Notes under the pieces: model-generated
Seen by the model: only the letters and a program-made list of their open reading frames with translations
What the model was told of the DNA's origin: nothing
Databases searched by the model: none
Made by a program: the position numbers and the translations under genes
Part shown: in pieces, positions 36,541 to 43,608 of the stretch
How the letters are laid out: each line of letters begins with the position of its first letter
Position numbering within the stretch: position 1 is the stretch's first letter
Assembly: GCF_900162725.1 (NCBI RefSeq)
Contig: NZ_LT799418.1
Coordinates: 3,432,877-3,496,876 of the forward strand
Direction of reading: 5' to 3'
From: Parabacteroides sp. Marseille-P3160
GTDB taxonomy: Bacteria; Bacteroidota; Bacteroidia; Bacteroidales; Tannerellaceae
DNA: 64,000 nucleotides

Positions 36541-37739
36541 TTAAATAGCGTTATCATTTTATTTACAATATCGAATGCCACCTCTCGTTTACTTTTCAGT
36601 GGAAAGTCAGCGACCTCTCCCAGACGGTCGATAATCGAAATCTTATTAGTGTCATACTGGAATCCCGCCCCCTTATTCTCCAATGAATTCAGGACGATAA
36701 AATCCAGATTTTTCCGCTTCAGTTTATCCTTTGCATGTTCCACTGCATCATTGGTTTCAAGCGCAAAGCCTATCAACAGTTGATTCTCCTGCTTTTCCTT
36801 GCCGAGTGCTTCCGCAATATCCATATTCCGTACCAAAGGTAATAACATATCCCCGTTATTTTCCCGCTTAATCTTTTCTATCGCTTGCGACTCAGGCCGG
36901 TAATCGGCAACAGCCGCACATAAAATCGCGACATCCGCTTCAGGAAAGACCTTCATCGTTTCCCAATACATTTCGTCTGCGGACTCCACATCGATCCGGC
37001 GAATGCCCGGATGATTCGTATGCAGAGCGACCGGCCCGGTAACCAGCGTCACCTCCGCTCCCCTTTCGGCGCAGACTTCCGCCAAGGCAAAACCCATCTT
37101 TCCGGAGGAGTAATTACCTATAAAACGTACGGGATCGATCTTTTCATATGTCGGCCCCGCCGTGATAATGATTTTTCTTCCGGAAAGTTCTTTCTCGGAA
37201 GAGAAAAAGCCTTCCAGAGCAAGCACGATCTGCTCGGGATCCTCCATCCTTCCTTTACCGACCAACTGACTGGCAAGCTCTCCCTCCGCAGGTTCAATAA
37301 TATGATTTCCAAACGAACGGAGCCGTTCTACATTCTGCCGGGTTGCCGGATGAGCGTACATATCCAGATCCATAGCCGGAGCGACAAAGACCGGCGCCTT
37401 ACATGAAAGATAAGTCGTTATAAGCATATTGTCAGCAATACCGTTCGCCATCTTACCGATCGTAGACGCCGTTGCAGGAGCGACAAGCATGGCATCCGCC
37501 CATAACCCCAATTCCACATGGCTGTTCCACGATCCGTCCCGATCAGAAAAGAACTCGCTGATTACAGGTTTACGGCTCAGGGTTGAGAGGGTAAGCGGAG
37601 CTATAAACTCTTTGGCGGCCGGTGTCATGACAACCTGGACTTCCGCTCCTTTTTTAATCAGCAAGCGGACCAGATAGGCTGCTTTATAAGCTGCAATACT
37701 TCCCGTAATCCCCAGTATGATTTTCTTATCTTTCAACAT
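36537..37739 (-). CDS. coaBC: Bifunctional phosphopantothenoylcysteine decarboxylase/phosphopantothenate-cysteine ligase
   Basis: 400 residues. The N-terminal flavoprotein CoaC half has KKIILGITGSIAAYKAAYLV, the active-site His in SWNSHVELGLWADAMLVAPA, MANGIADNMLITTYLSCKAP and PAMDLDMYAHPAT. The C-terminal CoaB half begins near residue 190 with GRKIIITAGPTYEKIDPVRF, then ITNYSSGKMG-type residues, AAVADYRPES and the Lys-rich substrate loop. It makes 4'-phosphopantetheine for coenzyme A. The ATG at 37739 is used rather than an upstream TTG. Confidence 0.95.
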   Translation of the reverse strand: MLKDKKIILGITGSIAAYKAAYLVRLLIKKGAEVQVVMTPAAKEFIAPLTLSTLSRKPVISEFFSDRDGSWNSHVELGLWADAMLVAPATASTIGKMANGIADNMLITTYLSCKAPVFVAPAMDLDMYAHPATRQNVERLRSFGNHIIEPAEGELASQLVGKGRMEDPEQIVLALEGFFSSEKELSGRKIIITAGPTYEKIDPVRFIGNYSSGKMGFALAEVCAERGAEVTLVTGPVALHTNHPGIRRIDVESADEMYWETMKVFPEADVAILCAAVADYRPESQAIEKIKRENNGDMLLPLVRNMDIAEALGKEKQENQLLIGFALETNDAVEHAKDKLKRKNLDFIVLNSLENKGAGFQYDTNKISIIDRLGEVADFPLKSKREVAFDIVNKMITLFK

Positions 37740-37754
37740 AAACAAAAGTTTTAA

Positions 37755-38906
37755 CTACAGGCGCAAAGTAAATATCTCACGCGCTACTTTCCAATCGATA
37801 TTATGATGCTCTCCCAGCTTCCAGCCCATTCGCTTGACCGGCTCGACCAGGGCATCCAGGTCCTTTTCCCCGATACCGAATTCGTTCAACCGGGTCTTCA
37901 GGCCCATCTCACGAAAGAAATGTTCAGTCGCTCCGATCGTTTTCCGTACCCGTTCTTCTTCCGTACCTTCGGTTATCCGGAACACGACTTCGCCCAAGCG
38001 GAGAATCTTCGCCCATTTTTCTTTTTGCATATAAGTCATGACGCCCGGCAGCAAAATCGCCAGAGTCTGTGCATGATCCAATCCGAACAAGGCAGTCAGG
38101 GAATACCCCATCCGGTGGGAGGACCAATCCTGAGGCACTCCCTGTCCGATCCAGCAGTTCAACGCATTGGTAGCCGCCCACATCAGATTGGCGCGGATAT
38201 CATAATTATGAGGATCTTTCAGCACTTTCAGCCCTTCGTCATGTATCGTTTTCAGCAAGCCTTCCGCGGTATAATCCTGCACCTTGGCATCGACCGGATA
38301 GGTCAGATATTGCTCGATCACATGAATGAAAGAATCGACAACCCCGTTAGCCACCTGCCTCGGAGGAAGCGAATAGGTCATTTCCGGATCCTGCACGGCA
38401 AATTGCGGGAAGATAAGCGGAGATGAAAAAGCCAGCTTCTCCTGGGTCTCCACGCGTGAGATCACCGCACGTTCATTCATTTCGGAACCCGTAGCGGAAA
38501 GCGTCAGTACGACCCCCAAGGGCATTGCTTTCTTTATCGCTTCTCCCTTGAGCAAGATATTCCAGGGATCCCCCTCGAAATAGACAGCCGAAGCTATGAA
38601 TTTCGTAGCATCGATCACCGAACCGCCGCCGACTGCAAGTAGAAAGTCACGGTTTTCTTTCTTTACCAGATCAACCGCTTTCATACAGGTTTCGTAATGA
38701 GGATTAGCTTCGATTCCGGAAAACTCCAGTACATCAAAATCCTTCAGCGCTTCCTGAACCTGTGCATAAATGCCATTCTTCCTGATACTCCCGCCGCCAT
38801 AGATAAACAACACCTTACTGCCTTTGGGAATAAGATGCGGCAAACGGGCTATCGCTCCCTTTCCAAAAGAGATCTTTACCGGATTAGAAAACTCAAAATT
38901 ATTCAT
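37755..38906 (-). CDS. Iron-containing alcohol dehydrogenase (YqhD/BDH type)
   Basis: 383 residues. NADPH-binding GGGSIRKNG and VGGGSVIDATKFIA are seen. Metal ligands are Asp and His in NGVVDSFIHVIEQ and the two His of DWSSHRMGYSLTALFGLDHA. The family reduces aldehydes to alcohols with NADPH; YqhD-like members are general aldehyde scavengers. It lies 3 bp after the exonuclease gene within the dnaN run; this adjacency with DNA-replication genes is positional only. Confidence 0.9.
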   Translation of the reverse strand: MNNFEFSNPVKISFGKGAIARLPHLIPKGSKVLFIYGGGSIRKNGIYAQVQEALKDFDVLEFSGIEANPHYETCMKAVDLVKKENRDFLLAVGGGSVIDATKFIASAVYFEGDPWNILLKGEAIKKAMPLGVVLTLSATGSEMNERAVISRVETQEKLAFSSPLIFPQFAVQDPEMTYSLPPRQVANGVVDSFIHVIEQYLTYPVDAKVQDYTAEGLLKTIHDEGLKVLKDPHNYDIRANLMWAATNALNCWIGQGVPQDWSSHRMGYSLTALFGLDHAQTLAILLPGVMTYMQKEKWAKILRLGEVVFRITEGTEEERVRKTIGATEHFFREMGLKTRLNEFGIGEKDLDALVEPVKRMGWKLGEHHNIDWKVAREIFTLRL

Positions 38907-38909
38907 TTC

Positions 38910-39680
38910 TTACTTGGAATTGAAACCTCGCAATTTAATCTCTGTCAGCAATTTCTTCGTATTCAAAGGAAAATCGCCATTCATAATCCAGGAATAATAC
39001 CCCGGATCATTTTTCAGGACTTCCGACACCAATTGCCCTTTATACTTACCGAAGTTGATCACCTCTTCGCCTTTGTCATTATAAATCATCCGTCCCGCAA
39101 AATCCACATTATTATTATAACTGGAGAATTCGGACAGGAACTTGATATCATTCTGCAAATCCGAATAATGATCCAACTGGGATTTCAGCACCTCATAGGT
39201 CGCTTTCGTATCCGCTTCCGCCGAATGGGCATTTTCCAATGACTTATTGCAGTAAAACTTATAAGCAGCCGACAGCGTCCGTTGTTCCATCTTATGGAAG
39301 ATCGTCTGCACATCGATAAACTTCCGTTTATTCAAATCGATATCTATTCCTACGCGCAAGAACTCTTCCGCCAGCAAAGGAATATCGAACCGGTTGGAGT
39401 TGTAACCGGCCAAGTCACACCCCTCTATTTGGGCGGCCAGTGATTTCGCAACTTCTTTAAAGGTCGGGCAATTTTTCACATCTTCATCCGTGATCCCGTG
39501 AATCTTGGTCGACTCCGCCGGAATCGGCATTTCCGGATTGATCCGACGGGTTTTGCTGTCCTCATTCCCGTTCGGATAGACTTTAAGGTAAGAAATCTCA
39601 ACAATACGATCCTTTATGATATTCATTCCGGTCGTCTCAAGATCGAAGAACACCAAAGGATTCTTTAAATTAAGTTGCAT
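38910..39680 (-). CDS. 3'-5' exonuclease, DNA polymerase III epsilon-like
   Basis: 256 residues. The DEDDh exonuclease motifs are LVFFDLETTGMN (Asp, Glu), YNSNRFDIPLLAEEF (Asp) and HSAEADTKATYEVL (His, Asp). After residue about 175 an extra C-terminal module reads VINFGKYKGQLVSEVLKNDP and YYSWIMNGDFPLNTKKL, similar to the short domain found in exonuclease X-like proteins. It is probably a proofreading or DNA-processing exonuclease; a true DnaQ role is likely but not proven. It lies 37 bp after dnaN. Confidence 0.88.
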   Translation of the reverse strand: MQLNLKNPLVFFDLETTGMNIIKDRIVEISYLKVYPNGNEDSKTRRINPEMPIPAESTKIHGITDEDVKNCPTFKEVAKSLAAQIEGCDLAGYNSNRFDIPLLAEEFLRVGIDIDLNKRKFIDVQTIFHKMEQRTLSAAYKFYCNKSLENAHSAEADTKATYEVLKSQLDHYSDLQNDIKFLSEFSSYNNNVDFAGRMIYNDKGEEVINFGKYKGQLVSEVLKNDPGYYSWIMNGDFPLNTKKLLTEIKLRGFNSK

Positions 39681-39717
39681 TTATTTTCTGTTAATTATTA
39701 ATCGTTAATTGCTATTG

Positions 39718-40842
39718 TCAGTCATTCAACATCATCGGCATCAGCAACATCAGTAAATCTTCGTCCTCTTCGTTCTCCGTCGGGACAATCACTCCCGCAC
39801 GAGAAGGATCGGCCAATTCCAGCACCACCTCGCCGGAATTTATATTACTCAATATTTCAATCAGGTAAGTCGCCTTAAATCCGATACTGAATTCCGATCC
39901 CGTGTACTGGCATACGATTTTTTCTTCGGCAGATGTCGAGAAATCGATATCCTGTGCAGACACGATGATCTGGTTTTCCGAGAGTTGTATTTTTACCAGG
40001 CTGCTTGCCGGACTGGAAAAAACGGAAACCCGTTTCAATGCATTCAAGAACGAGAGCCGGTCTATGATCACTTTGTTTTCGTTCTCCGTAGGAATCACGC
40101 TATTATAATTCGGATAGCGCCCTTCGATCAGGCGGCAGACCATTTCAAATTGCGTGGAACGAAGGTACGCATTATTATCGTCAAACAGAAGCGTTATCTT
40201 TTCATCCGTCCTCGGCAGCAAGGTTTTCAGGAGATTGGCCGGTTTTTTCGGAAGAATAAAGGCGGAACGCCCTTCGGAATGAATGGACAGGTTTTTCAGG
40301 CGAACCAGCTTATGCCCGTCCGAGGCGACAAAAGTCAGGTATTCCGGTTGAATATCGAAATAGACCCCGTTCATTACCGGCCGCAATTCATCGTCCGCCG
40401 TAGCAAAGAGAGAACGGTTCACACCGCTCAACAGTTGCTGCGATTCGATGGCCAATGAAACGGCGCTCTCTTTCAGCGGTTTTTGCTGCGGATACGTATC
40501 CCCTTTCTGCCCTATGAAATTGTATTCTCCATTTTGGAAATGGATGAAGACTTCCAGGTTGGCATCATTAATGTCAAACGTCAACGGCTGTTCCGGAAGT
40601 TCCTTCAACGGTTCCAACATGATTTTAGCGGAAATGGCGAAAAGGCCGGAGCCTTCCACGTTCATAACTTCGACCCATGTAACCAGACGGGTCTCCACGT
40701 CGGAAGCCGTAATAGTGAGTTTATTCCCTTCCAACAGAAAAAGGAAGCTATCAAGGATAGGCAAAGAGTTTTTGGCAGCAATTACCTTGCTGATGGACTG
40801 TAAACGGGTTAGCAGCGCAGAGCTGGATACATCAAATCTCAT
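39718..40842 (-). CDS. dnaN: DNA polymerase III beta sliding clamp
   Basis: 374 residues, the normal clamp length, with three repeated domains. Recognisable segments are LLTRLQSISKVIAAKNSLPI, ESQQLLSGVNRSLFATADDE, YLTFVASDGHKLVR, LIEGRYPNYNSVIP and the C-terminal LLMPMMLND (the usual family ending is PMRL). The ring tethers polymerase and other proteins to DNA. It opens a - strand run continuing to ridA. dnaA is not in the window. Confidence 0.96.
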   Translation of the reverse strand: MRFDVSSSALLTRLQSISKVIAAKNSLPILDSFLFLLEGNKLTITASDVETRLVTWVEVMNVEGSGLFAISAKIMLEPLKELPEQPLTFDINDANLEVFIHFQNGEYNFIGQKGDTYPQQKPLKESAVSLAIESQQLLSGVNRSLFATADDELRPVMNGVYFDIQPEYLTFVASDGHKLVRLKNLSIHSEGRSAFILPKKPANLLKTLLPRTDEKITLLFDDNNAYLRSTQFEMVCRLIEGRYPNYNSVIPTENENKVIIDRLSFLNALKRVSVFSSPASSLVKIQLSENQIIVSAQDIDFSTSAEEKIVCQYTGSEFSIGFKATYLIEILSNINSGEVVLELADPSRAGVIVPTENEEDEDLLMLLMPMMLND

Positions 40843-40882
40843 ATTCTTTATATTTTTCGGTTATTGTTCGTTTTTATTTGAA

Positions 40883-40890
40883 CAAAAATA
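40883..40890 (-). promoter_or_regulatory. Predicted -7 promoter element of dnaN
   Basis: The - strand reads TATTTTTG, matching TAnnTTTG, about 41 bp upstream of the dnaN ATG. The -33 position has no clear TTTG. Confidence 0.4.
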
Positions 40891-40936
40891 AGAAATTATT
40901 TCATACGCCCCTATCATATTGTGCGCTAAGAATCAT

Positions 40937-40969
40937 AAAAAAACTCCCTTCCAATTGAATGGAAGGGAG
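40937..40969 (-). terminator. Rho-independent terminator of the rpmB-rpmG operon
   Basis: CTCCCTTCCA (40944-40953) and TGGAAGGGAG (40960-40969) form a perfect 10-bp stem with a 6-base loop. On the - strand it is followed by a run of seven T, so it ends transcripts coming from the ribosomal protein genes. Confidence 0.85.
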
Positions 40970-40994
40970 CTCCCTTTATATTCTTCTACCTGAA

Positions 40995-41147
40995 TTACTT
41001 AGATAAGTAATTTTTCACCAAGTCATTCGGAACCATTTCTTCCTGAAAGATATAAGCGCCTGTTTTAGGCGACTTCACCATCTTTATTACTTTGGAATAG
41101 GTACGTCCATCACCTGTCTTAAATGTTGCAACCGATTTTTTTGCCAT
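40995..41147 (-). CDS. DUF4295 family small protein
   Basis: 50 residues, MAKKSVATFKTGDGRTYSKV at the start and VPNDLVKNYLSK at the end. It matches the DUF4295 family (PF14128), a basic protein encoded behind rpmB and rpmG in Bacteroidetes and probably ribosome-associated, though its role is not known. An AGGAG lies about ten bases before the ATG. The 16-bp distance to rpmG and the terminator after it make it the last gene of the operon. Confidence 0.9.
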   Translation of the reverse strand: MAKKSVATFKTGDGRTYSKVIKMVKSPKTGAYIFQEEMVPNDLVKNYLSK

Positions 41148-41162
41148 GATTGAATTCTCCTA

Positions 41163-41351
41163 TTACTTTATTTCTTTATGTACGGTCATTTTCTTCAGAA
41201 TGGGATTGTATTTCTTCAATTCCAACCGTTGAGTCGTATTTTTTCTATTTTTTGTCGTGATGTATCTGGAAGTTCCCGGAAGACCACTCTCTTTATGTTC
41301 GGTACATTCAAGAATAACCTGAACTCTGTTACCTTTTGCTTTCTTTGCCAT
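41163..41351 (-). CDS. rpmG: 50S ribosomal protein L33
   Basis: 62 residues with [28 protein letters not shown] and [20 protein letters not shown], the full L33 pattern. Of the zinc-binding cysteines only the single Cys of LECTEH remains, so this is the zinc-free (C-minus) form. It lies 19 bp after rpmB. Confidence 0.96.
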   Translation of the reverse strand: MAKKAKGNRVQVILECTEHKESGLPGTSRYITTKNRKNTTQRLELKKYNPILKKMTVHKEIK

Positions 41352-41370
41352 TTTTCTATCTCTCCTCCAA

Positions 41371-41610
41371 TTATGCGTTTAAATGACCGTTTTGGGCTGC
41401 TTTCTTGATGGCCGCATCCAAACCTATTTTATTAATCAGACGCAAGCCTGCGGCCGATACATTCAGATTAATCCAACAATCCTGTTCTACCCAATAGAAC
41501 TTTTTCCTGAACAGGTTCACGTTAAATTTACGCTTCGTCCTGGCATTGGAATGAGATACGTTGTTGCCAACCATTGCTTTTTTCCCGGTAATTTGACAAA
41601 TCTTAGACAT
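41371..41610 (-). CDS. rpmB: 50S ribosomal protein L28
   Basis: 79 residues from ATG 41610 ([20 protein letters not shown]). The L28 pattern continues with [19 protein letters not shown] and [21 protein letters not shown] longer in-frame start exists at 41631 but adds residues foreign to the family. A canonical promoter lies 52 bp upstream. Confidence 0.96.
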   Translation of the reverse strand: MSKICQITGKKAMVGNNVSHSNARTKRKFNVNLFRKKFYWVEQDCWINLNVSAAGLRLINKIGLDAAIKKAAQNGHLNA

Positions 41611-41661
41611 CGCTGTTATATTTTTATGCAAAAAATCAATACTCTTCTAACAATTAGGGCG

Positions 41662-41693
41662 CAAAGTTATGTATATTAAACACAACATCCAAA
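41662..41693 (-). promoter_or_regulatory. Canonical promoter of rpmB-rpmG-DUF4295
   Basis: On the - strand TTTG (complement of 41690-41693) is followed after exactly 20 bp by TAACTTTG (complement of 41662-41669), a full match to the Bacteroidetes consensus. Confidence 0.75.
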
Positions 41694-41781
41694 CTTTAAG
41701 CGCAAAATATTATCGCCAAATTCTTTTCCGGTTGGACGTAAGCATCATTGAACAACGGAAAATAAAAACGATAAAATCATG

Positions 41782-41865
41782 TACGCAGGATGAGATTTGA
41801 ACTCACACACCGTAACCGGCACTACCCCCTCAAAGTAGCGTGTCTACCAATTCCACCACCTGCGC
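41782..41865 (-). tRNA. tRNA-Leu (anticodon GAG)
   Basis: 84 bases on the - strand with a seven-base acceptor stem (5' GCGCAGG), the leucine D-arm AATTGGTAGACACG, an anticodon loop TTGAGGG closed by a 5-bp stem, a long class II variable arm, and TTCAAAT in the T loop. The discriminator is A. CCA is not encoded. It follows the other tRNA-Leu by 22 bp. Confidence 0.95.
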
Positions 41866-41887
41866 GAAAAAAATATAAAATAGAATG

Positions 41888-41971
41888 TGCCCAGAACAGG
41901 ACTCGAACCTGCACGTCCGTGAAGACACTAGTACCTGAAACTAGCGCGTCTACCAATTTCGCCACCTGGGC
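41888..41971 (-). tRNA. tRNA-Leu (anticodon CAG)
   Basis: 84 bases on the - strand. Acceptor GCCCAGG pairs with TCTGGGC; D-arm AAATTGGTAGACGCG; anticodon loop TTCAGGT in a perfect 5-bp stem; long variable arm; T loop TTCGAGT. CCA is not encoded. It is first in a two-tRNA unit behind a canonical promoter. Confidence 0.95.
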
Positions 41972-42033
41972 AATCAGAATAATGAAAAGGCGACCTCCTG
42001 CCGCTCTCTGCTACCTGTCTTTCATTTCGGCAC

Positions 42034-42065
42034 CAAAAGTACTCATCTTTTTTTAATCACACAAA
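42034..42065 (-). promoter_or_regulatory. Canonical promoter of the tRNA-Leu pair
   Basis: TTTG (complement of 42062-42065), 20 bp, then TACTTTTG (complement of 42034-42041): an exact consensus match in spacing and sequence. The first tRNA begins about 63 bp downstream. Confidence 0.75.
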
Positions 42066-42095
42066 CATTTGGGATTAATTTTCCGACGATAAAAA

Positions 42096-42175
42096 TTCAT
42101 AACTATGAGTGAACGGATTCATAGTTATGAACGCCGGCAATCATAACTATGAATGCAACTGTTCATAGTTATGAA
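42096..42175. repeat. 22-bp-period palindrome array B
   Basis: Four 14-bp units start at 42096, 42118, 42140 and 42162, each exactly 22 bp apart. They alternate orientation: TTCATAACTATGAG, TTCATAGTTATGAA, ATCATAACTATGAA, TTCATAGTTATGAA. Spacers are TGAACGGA, CGCCGGCA and TGCAACTG. The core is the same as in array A, 40 kb away. It begins 31 bp upstream of the tRNA promoter. Confidence 0.88.
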
Positions 42176-42428
42176 TTTTCAAAGCGGTATAACCCGGTCG
42201 GAAAAGGTTAATAAAAGTCTGATTCCGGTGATTTCCGGCACCTTATTAAATATTGCCAGAAACAATTCGGGTTTAATATCTTTCCGGACCCATCCTTTTT
42301 CTGCAGACACAAAAGGACAGGACAGTAAATTTATTTCCATATAAATTACATTTATTTCTCTATAAATCATATCTATTACATATACAAGCTGAAATTTATC
42401 TTTTATTACATATATTTACACCAAGCTT
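42176..42428. other. AT-rich intergenic DNA with a possible decayed 21-bp array
   Basis: ATTTAT-N6-ATAAAT blocks at 42329-42346 and 42350-42367 are 21 bp apart, and a weaker third follows at 42371-42388. This could be a degenerate relative of the palindrome arrays. A - strand frame 42179-42370 (ending LLLTFSDRVIPL) looks slightly protein-like but has no recognisable family and no support as a gene. Confidence 0.35.
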
Positions 42429-42429
42429 A

Positions 42430-42620
42430 GAGCCTGTTTAAATTTTATTGCTTATCTTTTTTTGAGCTATTTTGAGATAGATTTTCGCATTATACTTGCA
42501 GATTTGCGGGCTAAATCAAGAGGAAAACGCGAAAAAGATGCCTAAAAGAGCCTAAAAAAATAGCAAAGAATGTTCTCTGTATCTTATAAGGAAATATTTC
42601 GGTAAAATTTAAACAGGCTC
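42430..42620. mobile_element. 191-bp MITE with 18-bp terminal inverted repeats and TTA target duplication
   Basis: GAGCCTGTTTAAATTTTA at 42430-42447 and its exact reverse complement at 42603-42620 bound the element. TTA stands directly outside both ends (42427-42429 and 42621-42623). No coding frame lies inside. A 3-bp TTA/TNA duplication and ends starting GAG are characteristic of IS5-group elements, so this is probably a non-autonomous derivative mobilised by such a transposase. Its right end is 49 bp from the next gene's start. Confidence 0.85.
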
Positions 42621-42671
42621 TTAGTTAGGCTTTGCGTAAAGCAAATTATACACATTTTAATTATATCCATT

Positions 42672-43541
42672 ATGAGAAAAGCTTTTTTTATACTCATATG
42701 CTGTGGCATGACATATGTAAATGGCATATCACAAGAAAATCTTTCCCTTGAAAAAGCGTCTGGCGGAGCAAAGGCATTTAGCCATTTGGGAGTGAGCCTG
42801 GAACTTTTAAGTACGACCGGCATCGGAGCGGAACTGTCGACTCCTTTAAGTTCTAATTTTACCTTGCGGGGCGGGATATCTCTATTGCCGTATAATTACA
42901 AAGACAAGTTTTCGGTAAATCGCGACGAAGACGCCTTTAGCCAATTGGACAATGTCATGAGTCAGCCGGATATTAAAAGCCAGTTAGAGAAAGAAGGCTT
43001 GCCGACCAGGTCGTCCGAAATCAGTTCGGATGTCGATATCAAGGCCAAATTAAAGATGTTTAATGGGAAAATACTGGTAGATTACCATCCTTGGGCGGAT
43101 CGTTCTTTCCATTTAACCGCCGGATTATATATCGGAAGAGATAAATGGATTACCACGACCGGTAAAATGGAACAGATCGTCGAAATATTAGATGTCCTGA
43201 AAGCTAACGGCTATTCGAATTATGAAAACCAGGTACTCTATGAGGGCGAAGGGGGAGACTATGAACTCAAAGGCAGTGACATTAGAAACATCAATGCCTC
43301 TTTTGAAGCGAATGCAGTAAAACCTTATCTGGGTATTGGCTTCGGACGGGCTATTCCTAAAAAACGGATCGGCGTTGCATTTGACTTAGGCGTTTTCTAT
43401 CACGGCAAGGCAAAGCTGACCAGCACGAACGAAAACATACAAAAGATGATCGAATCAGAATTGAAAGGCGTTAACGAAACGTTAGAGAAAATACCGATTT
43501 ATCCGGTTGTATCGCTTAGACTGACCGGACGTATTCTTTAA
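42672..43541 (+). CDS. Predicted outer membrane beta-barrel protein, function unknown
   Basis: 289 residues with a Sec signal (KAFFILICCGMTYVNGISQ). The body has alternating beta strands such as LGVSLELLSTTGIGAELSTP, FTLRGGISLLPYNY and VKPYLGIGFGRAIPKK, and it ends in YPVVSLRLTGRIL, a typical barrel-closing strand with a hydrophobic residue at the end. An insertion of polar residues (about 75-115) may form an extracellular loop. No family name can be given. It is a single gene, preceded by the MITE and closed by a strong terminator shared with carB. Confidence 0.75.
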   Translation: MRKAFFILICCGMTYVNGISQENLSLEKASGGAKAFSHLGVSLELLSTTGIGAELSTPLSSNFTLRGGISLLPYNYKDKFSVNRDEDAFSQLDNVMSQPDIKSQLEKEGLPTRSSEISSDVDIKAKLKMFNGKILVDYHPWADRSFHLTAGLYIGRDKWITTTGKMEQIVEILDVLKANGYSNYENQVLYEGEGGDYELKGSDIRNINASFEANAVKPYLGIGFGRAIPKKRIGVAFDLGVFYHGKAKLTSTNENIQKMIESELKGVNETLEKIPIYPVVSLRLTGRIL

Positions 43542-43559
43542 ATACCCCATAGTAAAGCA

Positions 43560-43608
43560 AAAAAAATCCCGGCTACCTCTGTTTCATTGGTAGCCGGGAT
43601 CTTTTTTT
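43560..43608. terminator. Bidirectional terminator between the barrel protein gene and carB
   Basis: ATCCCGGCTACC (43566-43577) and GGTAGCCGGGAT (43589-43600) make a perfect 12-bp stem with an 11-base loop. An A run precedes it and a T run follows, so it works for both convergent genes. Confidence 0.93.

Noticed and set aside
37803..38426. 207-codon + strand reading frame
   Set aside because: Antisense to the alcohol dehydrogenase gene, rich in His/Arg as expected from a shadow frame.
41790..42056. 88-codon + strand reading frame
   Set aside because: Runs antisense across both tRNA-Leu genes.
42096..42175. CRISPR array
   Set aside because: The repeat is 14 bp and the spacer 8 bp, repeats occur in both orientations and no cas gene is near; geometry is far outside CRISPR arrays.
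42179..42370. 63-codon - strand gene
   Set aside because: Starts in AT-rich repeats, ends 4 bp from a palindrome array and matches nothing I know.
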